Notes under the pieces: generated by a model | What the model was told of the DNA's origin: nothing | The model's database searches: none | The model's input: only the letters and a program-made list of their open reading frames with translations | Origin: Lentibacillus amyloliquefaciens | Lineage (GTDB): Bacteria > Bacillota > Bacilli > Bacillales > Amphibacillaceae | Direction: 5' to 3' | NCBI RefSeq assembly: GCF_001307805.1 | Contig: NZ_CP013862.1 | Span: forward strand, 3,596,001-3,660,000 | DNA: 64,000 nucleotides | Shown here: piece after piece, positions 42,778 to 51,091 of the stretch | How positions within the stretch are numbered: the first letter of the stretch is position 1 | How the letters are laid out: each line of letters opens with the position of its first letter | Translations under genes and position numbers: made by a program

Positions 42778-45432
42778 ATGAGTCGAATCATGGATATTTA
42801 TCAACAATTACAAAAAATCGGCGAGAATGGTGCAACTGCCGAGGAGATTGGCGATTCAATGGAGATTGATCGTTCAACAGCAAGCCGGTATTTAAATGAC
42901 CTTGTGAAAGCTAACCGCATTATCAAAATACCGGGCAAACCTGTAAAGTATACGATAACGCAGACCGAAGACGATCATTCTTCTGAGGGTAATGTCATAG
43001 GAAGCGGCGAAAGTCTCCAGCCGCTTTTGGAAACCGGGATGGCCGCATTATTATATCCATCCAGACCACTACCGATTCTCTTGACGGGCGAAACCGGAAC
43101 AGGTAAATCATATTTGGCTGAAAAACTATCCAATATGGCAATCGAGAACACAAAGGGTAACAACGATGTTCCGTTTATTGCGTTTAATTGTGCTGATTAT
43201 GCACAAAATCCGGAGCTGCTTGTCGGGCAGATTTTTGGCATTAAAGAGGGGGCCTTCACCGGGGCGACCGAGAATAAGACCGGACTTGTGGAACAGGCGG
43301 ATGGCGGTATTTTATTCCTGGATGAAATTCACCGGCTCCCGCCATCAGGCCAGGAAATGTTGTTTTATATGATGGACAAAGGGGTTTACCATCGTCTCGG
43401 GGAAGCGACCAGGGAACGCCGTGCTGAAGTGGCATTGATTGGAGCAACCACTGAAGAGTCTGAAAACTACCTGCTCTCAACTTTACTCCGTCGTTTTTCA
43501 GTGAAACTCGATGTGCCGCCATTAAGGGAGCGGACAACTGATGAACGTAAAGCACTCATTGACCACTTTTTGACGGATGAAGCAGCCAAAATGAAAGCGG
43601 AACTGTCGATTGAAGATACCTGCCGTCAAGCATTTCTTGCGTATGATTGTCCCGGCAACATCGGCCAGCTGAAAAGTGATATTCAAATTGCCTGTGCACA
43701 CGCTTATTTACGTTATTTGAATAAACAGGATGATAAAGTGCTTGTGAAGCTGGAGGATTTTCCCGGGGACAACCCAGTCAAAACGAGTAACATCCAACAA
43801 ACCAAATCAACTCGGAAAATTGAATCCGGCTCCCCGGCCAAGTCAACTTCTCATTTGTTTCCAAATATTTATGAGCGGCTTGATTCCAAAAATAAGGCTA
43901 GTCGGAACAGAGATAACGATGATTTGCAAAAGGTTGTGCTGGACTATATACGGGATTTGACGGAAGAGTATCAGCAGCCATCATTTTCCCGGAACAGCTG
44001 GCAGCACTTGATAGATGATGACTTATTTCAGGTGCTGGAGAATACATTGGATAATTTAAATGCCATCTTGCCTCATGAAATTCATAAAAGTCAGCTGTAT
44101 GTGATTGGTCTGCACTTGCAAAATTACCGGAATCATTTACGTGAAAATGTGCAAAAAGATCCCATTCCGGTCATGATTCACCCGAATGCTACCTATCGTC
44201 AGGCCGCTCTTCAGCTTGCCTCACAACTTCAGACAGAGCTGGGCATGGCTTTGCCGCATGAAGAGATCGAACTAATAGCCCATTTTCTGACACCGGAGCA
44301 GCATAAGACATCAGATTTAACGGTGGAACAGGAACTGGCAGTTATTCTTGTGACACATGGGAAATCAACGGCTTCTTCCATGGCGGAAGTAACCAATTAC
44401 TTGCTCGGGAATAATGTCATCAGTGCCGTTGATATGCCCCTGAATATTTCAACAGAAGAGACGTACAGTCGGGTGAAAGAGACGATAAACAGCATGCCTG
44501 ATATCAGAGGCGCCCTGCTCTTGGTGGATATAGGATCCTTAATTACAATGGGAGACGCGATCCAGCATGAATTGAATGTTCCGGTCAAAACGTTGTCGAG
44601 TGTGAATCTGCCAATGGTGCTGGAAGCCGGAAGACAGTCCCTTATTTCCGATCAGACGCTGGATGACATGTATCATGAGGCAAAGAAAGCGTTATTGAGA
44701 TTTACTGAAAAAGAACAGCAGGAAAACAGTCTGCAAAAGAAACGTCTTATTGCGACGGTTTGTTTCACCGGAGAAGGTGCTGCTCAGCTTTTAGAGTCAT
44801 GGCTGGAAAATCAGCTCTCAACAGTTGATCACGACGTCCTGATTCGCGCAGTAAGAATTGATCCTGTCACAAAAGACACGTCCGTTTTAACGGATTTGAA
44901 AGATTACTACGATGTTATTGCGATTATAGGAACGGTTCCGGTCACCATCGAAGGAATTCCATATATTCCGGCATGGGAGCTGCTACAAAATGAGGGAATC
45001 GCCCGAATGCAAAAACTGTTGGAGATTACAAGAAAATCGGCGGTACCGCAGATCGATGACCATGTCTCCGGTGATGACATATATGAACTGATTATTAGAG
45101 GACTCCAGGAAATCGTTACGTATTTCAACCCGAAGATATTGGCAGACCTGCTCAGAGAACAAATGCCGCCAATCCGCAATTATTATGGCTGGGACAGCAA
45201 CCGCGAACTTGGCATGTGGATGCATATTGGCAGTCTGATCGACCGTATTTTGGATACCAAGCTAAAAGAACAGACTGATCAATTCCTGTCATCGATTCCA
45301 TTGGATAATCTGACAGTCCTTTCTGAAGCGGAACGAGAAATCTGGAACCCGTTATTTAAACAACTTGATAGGACATTTCATATCGAACTCACCGATGATA
45401 TCAAACGTGAGCTCGTGAAACTCTCCCGTTAA
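42778..45432 (+). CDS. levR: LevR-type sigma-54-dependent activator with PTS regulation domains
   Basis: An 884-residue enhancer-binding protein. In order there are: an N-terminal winged helix (about 1-60); an AAA+ domain with Walker A TGETGTGKS (about 102-110), the sigma-54 contact loop GAFTGA (about 158-163) and LFLDEIHRLP; a PRD around 380-460; an EIIA-mannose-like domain with the phospho-His in VTHGKST (near 526); and a C-terminal PRD. Phosphorylation by PTS proteins sets its activity. ATG at 42778 has GAGG 12 bases upstream; an ATG at 42760 is an alternative. It surely acts on the -24/-12 promoter at 45558-45574 in front of the PTS genes, resembling CelR/LevR systems. Confidence 0.92.
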   Translation: MSRIMDIYQQLQKIGENGATAEEIGDSMEIDRSTASRYLNDLVKANRIIKIPGKPVKYTITQTEDDHSSEGNVIGSGESLQPLLETGMAALLYPSRPLPILLTGETGTGKSYLAEKLSNMAIENTKGNNDVPFIAFNCADYAQNPELLVGQIFGIKEGAFTGATENKTGLVEQADGGILFLDEIHRLPPSGQEMLFYMMDKGVYHRLGEATRERRAEVALIGATTEESENYLLSTLLRRFSVKLDVPPLRERTTDERKALIDHFLTDEAAKMKAELSIEDTCRQAFLAYDCPGNIGQLKSDIQIACAHAYLRYLNKQDDKVLVKLEDFPGDNPVKTSNIQQTKSTRKIESGSPAKSTSHLFPNIYERLDSKNKASRNRDNDDLQKVVLDYIRDLTEEYQQPSFSRNSWQHLIDDDLFQVLENTLDNLNAILPHEIHKSQLYVIGLHLQNYRNHLRENVQKDPIPVMIHPNATYRQAALQLASQLQTELGMALPHEEIELIAHFLTPEQHKTSDLTVEQELAVILVTHGKSTASSMAEVTNYLLGNNVISAVDMPLNISTEETYSRVKETINSMPDIRGALLLVDIGSLITMGDAIQHELNVPVKTLSSVNLPMVLEAGRQSLISDQTLDDMYHEAKKALLRFTEKEQQENSLQKKRLIATVCFTGEGAAQLLESWLENQLSTVDHDVLIRAVRIDPVTKDTSVLTDLKDYYDVIAIIGTVPVTIEGIPYIPAWELLQNEGIARMQKLLEITRKSAVPQIDDHVSGDDIYELIIRGLQEIVTYFNPKILADLLREQMPPIRNYYGWDSNRELGMWMHIGSLIDRILDTKLKEQTDQFLSSIPLDNLTVLSEAEREIWNPLFKQLDRTFHIELTDDIKRELVKLSR

Positions 45433-45464
45433 ATGTGTGCAATAAAGATTGCACACATTTTTGT
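45433..45464 (+). terminator. Terminator after the levR-like gene
   Basis: ATGTGTGCAAT pairs perfectly with ATTGCACACAT over four bases and ends in a T run. Confidence 0.85.
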
Positions 45465-45557
45465 GTTGGATTTTTTGTGGAAAAATAGATTGATGGCAAT
45501 ATGGCCAGTCTTGGTATGCGTGTGCTTGAAAAGGGTCTGATTTCTTTTTAAGAGAAT

Positions 45558-45574
45558 TTGGCATGAAATTTGCA
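45558..45574 (+). promoter_or_regulatory. Sigma-54 (-24/-12) promoter of the PTS operon
   Basis: TTGGCATGAAATTTGCA matches the consensus TTGGCACGN4TTGCW at all key positions (GG and GC spaced correctly). It lies about 85 bases upstream of the first gene, with an activator gene next to it. Confidence 0.88.
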
Positions 45575-45660
45575 TTATAAAGGTGGATGCAGACACACTG
45601 CAATTTCATGCATGAAAGTTTACCTAACGTGGAAACTACAAAATAGATTGGAGGGATAGG

Positions 45661-45891
45661 ATGAACAAATTAAAGCGGTTTTTTATTATTTATGCCTCGG
45701 TTTTTGCATTCATTTGGATTGGTTATGGTCTTTTTTCGGTGGTAACCGGGAAGCCTTCAGCTAATCTTATCCTCGGGTATGGAATTGCATTTTCTATTGT
45801 TATTTTTGCTGCATCATGGTTTGCATACTGGCTGATGGGCCATTATAAAAAAGTCGATAAGATGGCTAAAGATATTTTAACCAAAAAATAA
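45661..45891 (+). CDS. Small two-helix membrane protein of the PTS operon, unknown function
   Basis: A 76-residue protein with two helices (about 7-27 and 36-60) and a basic C-terminal tail ending AKDILTKK. GGAGGG lies before the ATG. It is the first gene after the sigma-54 promoter and 24 bases before the IIB gene, so it is made together with the transporter. I do not recognise a family. An accessory or chaperone role for the IIC subunit is a guess. Confidence 0.7.
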   Translation: MNKLKRFFIIYASVFAFIWIGYGLFSVVTGKPSANLILGYGIAFSIVIFAASWFAYWLMGHYKKVDKMAKDILTKK

Positions 45892-45915
45892 ATTTTTACA
45901 AAGGAGCGATTAGTT

Positions 45916-46230
45916 ATGGCAGATCAAACAAAAGTCATTATATTGTGCAGTTGGGGTGCTACGTCAAGTCAATTGGCCAAAAAAGTACAGGAAGCAGCTG
46001 AAAAAAGAGGTCTTGATGTTGAAGCATTCGCTGGGGGTACAGGTGAATTCAAGAAACAAGCAAGCCAATACGACGTTGCGCTGCTTGAACCGCAAGTGCG
46101 CCATCTAAAAAAAGAGGTATCCAAAGTGGCTGACGAGCATGATATTCCAATGGAGCTTGTTGATCAGCGGGCATTTGCTTTGATGGATGGTGAAAAAGTT
46201 CTTGATCAGATACTAAAATTGAAGAAATAA
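45916..46230 (+). CDS. PTS lactose/cellobiose-type IIB subunit
   Basis: A 104-residue cytoplasmic phosphocarrier. The phosphorylated cysteine is Cys11 in VIILCSWGATSSQLA, the hallmark of the IIB-cellobiose/lactose family. It passes phosphate from IIA to the incoming sugar at IIC. AAGGAG lies before the ATG. Gene order is small protein-IIB-IIC-IIA. Confidence 0.92.
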   Translation: MADQTKVIILCSWGATSSQLAKKVQEAAEKRGLDVEAFAGGTGEFKKQASQYDVALLEPQVRHLKKEVSKVADEHDIPMELVDQRAFALMDGEKVLDQILKLKK

Positions 46231-46246
46231 CAGGGGGTAAGTCAAC

Positions 46247-47545
46247 ATGAACATGGTAGAATGGATGGAAGATAAGTTAATGGAACCCTTGGGCAAAATC
46301 GCTCAAAATAAATATTTACAGTCAATTCGGGATGCGTTTGTCATCTTTGCATTGCCTGTGATTATAACAGGTGCGATTTTCTTGATCATTGCCAACCCTC
46401 CGACTTCCCTTGACTGGGGGATTATCAATGCGTGGGAAGATGCCATTGCACCGATTCAGGGACAGATTTTATTCCCGTATAATCTGACATTCGGGATTAT
46501 GGCGGTGACGGTCGCATTCGGTGTTGGCTACAGTCTGGCTATTCGGCATGATATGGATGCCGCTATGGCTGGTATACTGTCGATGCTGGCATTTTTCATG
46601 ACAGCGTTCCCGGTAACTGATATTACACAAGTTCCGTTTGGTGAAATTTTGAATTATCTGGGCGGACAAGGATTATTCGTAGCCATTATTTTAGGTATTT
46701 TAACGACTGAAGCGATGCGTTTTCTGATTAATAAAGGTGTGGCTTTTGAAATGCCTGCGGGGGTGCCGCCGTATGTTATGCGAACCTTTCGTGCACTCGT
46801 GCCATTTCTGCTTATTTTGCCTGCCGTGTGGGTGCTGGCATGGATCGTTTGGGCGAACTTTGGTGTGACCATTCCACAGGCAGTGCTTGATTTATTCAGT
46901 CCGCTTGTCTCGGCATCTAACTCATACTGGGCTGCACTTGGTATGATTCTGTTGATGCTGGTGCTTTGGTCGATCGGTATTCATGGCATGAACGTTGTGT
47001 CCTCTGTTGCGTATCCGTTCTGGATGACCCAGATGGCTAATAATGCTGATGCGATCAGTGCCGGCAATCCGGGTGAAGCTAACGGTATTGTTACCGAACC
47101 CTTTTTCCACATGTTTACACACATCGGTGGTTCCGGTGCGACACTTGGTCTTGCGATATTTCTGCTGTTTGCGACGTCAGTTCAATTAAAACAGGTGGGT
47201 AAAACAGCGATTATTCCATCACTTTTCAATATTAATGAACCACTGATTTTCGGGGTGCCGATTGTATTAAATCCATTATTAATTATCCCGTTCGTATTGG
47301 GGCCGGTTGTCATTGTGACGATTAACTATATTCTGTTTGCAACGGGCGTTATGCCGCCGGTTGTTGTACAGCCGCCATTTACGGTGCCAATTTTCTTCGG
47401 TGGTTTTATCGCAACAGGCGGATCGTTCGTTGCCGGATTGGTACAAATCATGAATGCAGTGATTGCTGCTCTCATTTATTGGCCGTTCTTCAAGCGATAT
47501 GATAAGCAGCTTGTTCAAGAGGAAAAAGCATCAGAAGAGGCGTAG
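46247..47545 (+). CDS. PTS lactose/cellobiose-type IIC subunit
   Basis: A 432-residue membrane channel with about ten helices. It starts with a family-typical amphipathic segment (KIAQNKYLQSIRDAF). It contains IHGMNVVSSVAYPFWMTQMANNADA and the substrate-binding region FNINEPLIFGVPIVLNP, which carries the conserved NEP motif. It moves and phosphorylates a beta-glucoside, chitobiose or related sugar together with IIB. The exact sugar is unknown because no phospho-glycosidase gene accompanies it. Confidence 0.93.
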   Translation: MNMVEWMEDKLMEPLGKIAQNKYLQSIRDAFVIFALPVIITGAIFLIIANPPTSLDWGIINAWEDAIAPIQGQILFPYNLTFGIMAVTVAFGVGYSLAIRHDMDAAMAGILSMLAFFMTAFPVTDITQVPFGEILNYLGGQGLFVAIILGILTTEAMRFLINKGVAFEMPAGVPPYVMRTFRALVPFLLILPAVWVLAWIVWANFGVTIPQAVLDLFSPLVSASNSYWAALGMILLMLVLWSIGIHGMNVVSSVAYPFWMTQMANNADAISAGNPGEANGIVTEPFFHMFTHIGGSGATLGLAIFLLFATSVQLKQVGKTAIIPSLFNINEPLIFGVPIVLNPLLIIPFVLGPVVIVTINYILFATGVMPPVVVQPPFTVPIFFGGFIATGGSFVAGLVQIMNAVIAALIYWPFFKRYDKQLVQEEKASEEA

Positions 47546-47578
47546 AAACAGCCAGGAATAAAGAGGAGTGTTTATTTT

Positions 47579-47911
47579 ATGAGTTATGAAGAGATTATGA
47601 CACAGCTGATTCTTCACGGCGGAAATGCCCGCGGTGCAGCTTATGAAGCGCTTGATGAAGCCGAAGAATATAAATTTGATGAAGCTGAAAAATTGCTGGA
47701 AGAAGCAAATGATGAATTTTTAAAAGGTCATAAATATCAGACCGAACTGATACAAAGTCAGGACGAAAAAGCAGTCCCTAGCTTCTTCATGATCCATGCA
47801 CAGGATCACGTGATGACGGCACAAGCAGAGCTTCAGCTTATTAAACGGATGATTGAACAATTGAAACAGACAGAGAAACTTGAAAAACGGATTGAGAAAC
47901 TGGAACAATAG
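47579..47911 (+). CDS. PTS lactose/cellobiose-type IIA subunit
   Basis: A 110-residue trimeric helical phosphocarrier. The active His is His73 in MIHAQDHVMTAQ, with the metal-binding Asp76 three residues on, as in LacF. Acidic helices (DEAEEYKFDEAEKLLEEAN) are typical. GAGGAG lies before the ATG. It takes phosphate from HPr and gives it to IIB. It ends before a moderate hairpin. Confidence 0.92.
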   Translation: MSYEEIMTQLILHGGNARGAAYEALDEAEEYKFDEAEKLLEEANDEFLKGHKYQTELIQSQDEKAVPSFFMIHAQDHVMTAQAELQLIKRMIEQLKQTEKLEKRIEKLEQ

Positions 47912-47925
47912 AATAAAGCAGTTGA

Positions 47926-47953
47926 GGGGTGGAAGAACGTTTCCATCCCTTTT
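47926..47953 (+). terminator. Hairpin between the IIA and oxidoreductase genes
   Basis: GGGGTGGAA pairs with TTCCATCCC (one wobble) and is followed by TTTTC. It may be a partial terminator or processing site within the operon. Confidence 0.5.
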
Positions 47954-47978
47954 CATTAATTGGATCGGAGGGCTGAGG

Positions 47979-48965
47979 ATGAAATTTGGAACAGTTGGTA
48001 CAGGTTGGATAACAGAGGCCTTTATTGAAGCCGCAAAGGAATCAGAAAGCTTAACATACACAGCGGTCTATTCCAGACAAGTGGAAAAAGCTAAAACCTT
48101 CGCTGAAAAACATAATGCAGAACTAGTTTTTAATAACATAAAAAAGATGGCAGCAAGTGAGGAGTTGGATGCTGTTTATATCGCCTCACCAAACGCGATG
48201 CATTTTGAACACGTCTTAACCTTTCTGGAACATAAGAAACACGTTATCTGTGAAAAACCGATATTTTCCAATTTAAAAGAATGGAACAAGGCCTATGAAA
48301 CGGCTGCTGACAATAATGTTTTTTTGTTTGAGGCCATGCGCAATCTCCACTCACCTAATTTTGCCAGCGTGCAGGAAGGGCTGCAAAAAATCGGCCAAGT
48401 CCGCAGCATGATCCTGCCATTTGTGCAATATTCGTCACGATATGATAAATACTTGGCAGGGGAGAAGCCGAATATATTTACAGCCAAATTTTCAGGTGGT
48501 GCCCTGGTGGATCTTGGGGTCTATCCATTAGCGCTTTCAGCGGGACTGTTTGGCAAACCTGAAACGGCAGCTTATTTTCCGGTGAAACTCGATAGCGGCG
48601 TGGATGGCAGTGGTGCATTGGTACTGACATATCCTGGATTTTCCGGAACGATTTTGTGCTCTAAAATAGCGCAATCTTCCAATCAGTGTGAGATCCACGG
48701 CGAAAAAGGGACACTGTTTTTTGACAATGCAGGGGATATGTACAATCCGAAAGTGGTTATGAACAGCACCAAGGAAGAAATAAGGCTCGAGGCAGATGAT
48801 CATCCAAATAATATGGTTTATGAAGCGAAAGAATTTGCCCGTATTATTAAATCCGGTGACACCGATAAATATGAGCGGCTGAAACAGATCAGTTACGATG
48901 TGCTTGAAGTTACTGAAAAAGTACGGAAAGAAAATGGAATTGTTTTTGATAGTGAGAAGGAATGA
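47979..48965 (+). CDS. Gfo/Idh/MocA-family oxidoreductase
   Basis: A 328-residue NAD(P)-dependent sugar oxidoreductase. The Rossmann start is KFGTVGTGWITEAF, and the EKP motif (CEKPIF, Lys93) is the conserved catalytic lysine. The C-terminal beta-sheet domain begins with SGGALVDLGVYPLAL. ATG at 47979 has GGAGGG upstream. Following the PTS genes, it may oxidise or epimerise the imported sugar or its phosphate, for example in the way 3-keto-dependent glycosidase systems start. The specific reaction is unknown. Confidence 0.85.
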   Translation: MKFGTVGTGWITEAFIEAAKESESLTYTAVYSRQVEKAKTFAEKHNAELVFNNIKKMAASEELDAVYIASPNAMHFEHVLTFLEHKKHVICEKPIFSNLKEWNKAYETAADNNVFLFEAMRNLHSPNFASVQEGLQKIGQVRSMILPFVQYSSRYDKYLAGEKPNIFTAKFSGGALVDLGVYPLALSAGLFGKPETAAYFPVKLDSGVDGSGALVLTYPGFSGTILCSKIAQSSNQCEIHGEKGTLFFDNAGDMYNPKVVMNSTKEEIRLEADDHPNNMVYEAKEFARIIKSGDTDKYERLKQISYDVLEVTEKVRKENGIVFDSEKE

Positions 48966-48989
48966 GGGCCACGAACGGGTCCTCTTTTT
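48963..48989 (+). terminator. Terminator after the oxidoreductase gene
   Basis: GAGGGCC pairs with GGGTCCTC-type bases over a short loop and is followed by TTTTTC. The rest of the 394-base gap up to the glycerate kinase is AT-rich and holds a palindrome and a cre site. Confidence 0.7.
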
Positions 48990-49245
48990 CTATAATGAAC
49001 ATTCTGAAGCCTTCTATAACATTTTGGGCTAAGCTACAATGCAATTTTCCTCGAACTATGGCTCTAAAACAAGGTTCATCTACAACAATACAACCAGTCT
49101 ATAGCGCTTTTGACCACATTATAGCGATACTTACATCGATTAAATCTCATCCAATTTTGTTGAATATCACAAATACCTGCATTAAGATAATGGATATCAG
49201 ATGGCATGATATTAAAAGTAATCAGGAGTAGAAGAGAAATATAAC

Positions 49246-49266
49246 TGTGCAATTGCACAATTTTTT
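49246..49266. promoter_or_regulatory. Palindrome TGTGCAATTGCACA upstream of garK
   Basis: A perfect 14-bp palindrome followed by ATTTTTT. It could be an operator for a glycerate/sugar-diacid regulator or, with the T run, a weak terminator. Confidence 0.4.
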
Positions 49267-49304
49267 AAATGCAATATATCTAACATTTCATATATTATGC
49301 TAAT

Positions 49305-49318
49305 TGTTAACGCTTTCA
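49305..49318. promoter_or_regulatory. cre site upstream of the glycerate kinase gene
   Basis: TGTTAACGCTTTCA matches the CcpA consensus TGNNANCGNTNNCA at every defined position, 41 bases before the ATG. It predicts glucose repression. Confidence 0.65.
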
Positions 49319-49359
49319 AAATATTATTAAATAAACATATATAAGAAAAGGAGTATAGT

Positions 49360-50478
49360 ATGAACATTGTGGTCGCGCCAGATTCTTTTAAAGGAAGTTT
49401 AACATCAATTAAAGCATCAGAAATTATGAAAAAAGCCATTACAATAATCGATAAAGACTGCCGTGTCAGTTTAAAACCAATGGCAGATGGTGGCGAAGGG
49501 ACATTGGAATCAATGCTTGCTTCTACAAAAGGACAGCGAATCTCCATAACATGTACGGGTCCATTAGGTGAAAAAGCAGACACATCGTATGCCATTGTTG
49601 ATTCACACACTGCAATCATTGAGTGTGCTAGTATTGCAGGGTTGGTTCAGGTGCCGGAAGATGAGCGAAATCCGGATTTAACCACAACTTTGGGAATTGG
49701 TGAGGCAATGATGGATGCACTGGACAAGGGCTGTACTTCGTTTGTCCTTGGTCTCGGAGGCAGTGCTACAAACGATGGCGGTTTAGGAATGCTTATGGCG
49801 TTGGGGATGAAAGCATGGGATCAAAAGGGTAGTGAAGTTGGTCCATACGGTAAAGATGTACAGCAAGTTAGTCGTGTAAGCTTTAAAGATATCGATGAAA
49901 GGCTTGCCGAAACTGATATTAAAGTTGCAAGTGATGTTGATAATCCGTTATGCGGCGAAAGGGGGGCAACTCATGTTTATGGGCCACAAAAAGGGTTGAG
50001 AAAAGAGGACCTGGAGCGATATGATTCTGCTCTGGACCGATACGGAGATGCAGTTGAATCTGTCTTGGAGAAACATTATAGAAATATACCCGGAGCAGGG
50101 GCAGCAGGTGGCCTCGGCTTTGCTTTATTAGCCATTGGAGGGAGTCTTGTTTCCGGGGCAAAACTTTTAGCGGATGCCATGAACACAGAAGAAGCAATCC
50201 AGAATGCTGACCTTGTTCTGACAGGTGAAGGGCAGAGTGATGAACAGACGCTTTACGGGAAAGCACCTGGCTATATTGCATCTTTGGCCCAAAAATATCA
50301 TGTTCCAGCTGTTTTGATTTCAGGCAGTTTGGATGGAAACTTGGATGTTTTAGGTGAAAAATTTTCGGGTTGTTTTTCAATCGTTAATAAGCCGTTGTCA
50401 CTCAAGGAGTGTATGGAAAATGCTGATCAACTGCTTTATGAACAGACAAAACAAGTAATTCGTTTATCCCGTATTTAA
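49360..50478 (+). CDS. garK: Glycerate kinase, GarK family
   Basis: A 372-residue kinase of the type-1 glycerate kinase family that phosphorylates D-glycerate (usually to 2-phosphoglycerate). Hallmarks are VVAPDSFKGSLTSIKASE at the N-terminus, KPMADGGEGT, FVLGLGGSATNDGG and GAAGGLGFALLAI, and late LVLTGEGQSDEQT. Length fits (about 380). AAGGAG lies before the ATG. A GntP-family permease remnant follows; intact garK-gntP pairs are common glycerate uptake units, so this strain may have lost the dedicated transporter. The cre site indicates CcpA control. Confidence 0.93.
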   Translation: MNIVVAPDSFKGSLTSIKASEIMKKAITIIDKDCRVSLKPMADGGEGTLESMLASTKGQRISITCTGPLGEKADTSYAIVDSHTAIIECASIAGLVQVPEDERNPDLTTTLGIGEAMMDALDKGCTSFVLGLGGSATNDGGLGMLMALGMKAWDQKGSEVGPYGKDVQQVSRVSFKDIDERLAETDIKVASDVDNPLCGERGATHVYGPQKGLRKEDLERYDSALDRYGDAVESVLEKHYRNIPGAGAAGGLGFALLAIGGSLVSGAKLLADAMNTEEAIQNADLVLTGEGQSDEQTLYGKAPGYIASLAQKYHVPAVLISGSLDGNLDVLGEKFSGCFSIVNKPLSLKECMENADQLLYEQTKQVIRLSRI

Positions 50479-50543
50479 CAGACAGTAAACCGGCGAAAAC
50501 GGCGGCTAACTGTCCCTAATTGTCCGTTTCTGTTCGGGCCAAC
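50479..50543 (+). repeat. Two-hairpin structured repeat, truncated copy D
   Basis: GACAGT pairs with ACTGTC around an inner CCG/CGG stem. The flank TAACTGTCCCTAATTGTCCG and TTCGGGCCAACA align with the same part of copy A. The second hairpin is missing. It sits exactly between the garK stop and the broken gntP gene. Confidence 0.5.
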
Positions 50544-50572
50544 AGGATGATGGTCTCAGGAGGCGTTGGCTA

Positions 50573-50998
50573 TTGACGTGGCGAAGTTACCCTTTGCTCC
50601 TTTTAATCAGTGGGGACAACCCCTACTGCATCCAGGGTTTTGGTGAAAATGCATTTTTCACCGGTGCAATGTTTATTTTTATCCCATTCCTGATTGCGGC
50701 TGCGTTAAAGTCAGCTCAAGGTTCTTCAACTGCTGCCCTTGTCATCACATCTACATTAATAGCACCGTTACTTCCGGAAGTTGGGGTAACTGGAGCGATT
50801 CCACTTGCTTTAGTGGTTATGTCAGTAGGTGCCGGTGCAATGGTTGTTTCTCATGTCAATGACAGTTACTTCTGGGTTGTGAAAGAATTTAGCGGCATGT
50901 CCGTGACTCAAGCATATAAAGCACAAACTGCCGGAACGTTATTACAAGGAATTGTGGCAATTATGGTTACGTTCATTTTGTGGTTACTGCTGGTTTAG
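50573..50998 (+). pseudogene. gntP: Truncated GntP-family permease, C-terminal third only
   Basis: The 141-codon frame contains IPFLIAAALKSAQGSSTAAL, MSVGAGAMVVSHVNDSYFWV and a last hydrophobic helix. These are clear signs of gluconate/glycerate H+ symporters (GntP/GntT), which are about 450 residues long. The first about 300 residues are missing. A TTG at 50573 with AGGAGG upstream could still start a short product, but residues before about 25 do not fit the family and three membrane spans would not make a carrier. Copy D of the structured repeat lies at the break. Confidence 0.8.
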
Positions 50999-51002
50999 TT
51001 AA

Positions 51003-51043
51003 AATAAGCGTTCAAGAGCTTGAAGGTCTTGGACGCTTATTTA
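51003..51043. terminator. Bidirectional terminator
   Basis: AATAAGCGTTCAAGA pairs with TCTTGGACGCTTATT (one wobble). It lies after the gntP remnant. Confidence 0.8.
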
Positions 51044-51091
51044 TTGTAAAGAATTAGCCCTGATTCCTTATGTTAAATTTCCCTTTTCCAG

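Noticed and set aside
49021..49231. Open frames between the oxidoreductase and garK genes
   Set aside because: AT-rich, no ribosome sites and no recognisable protein features.
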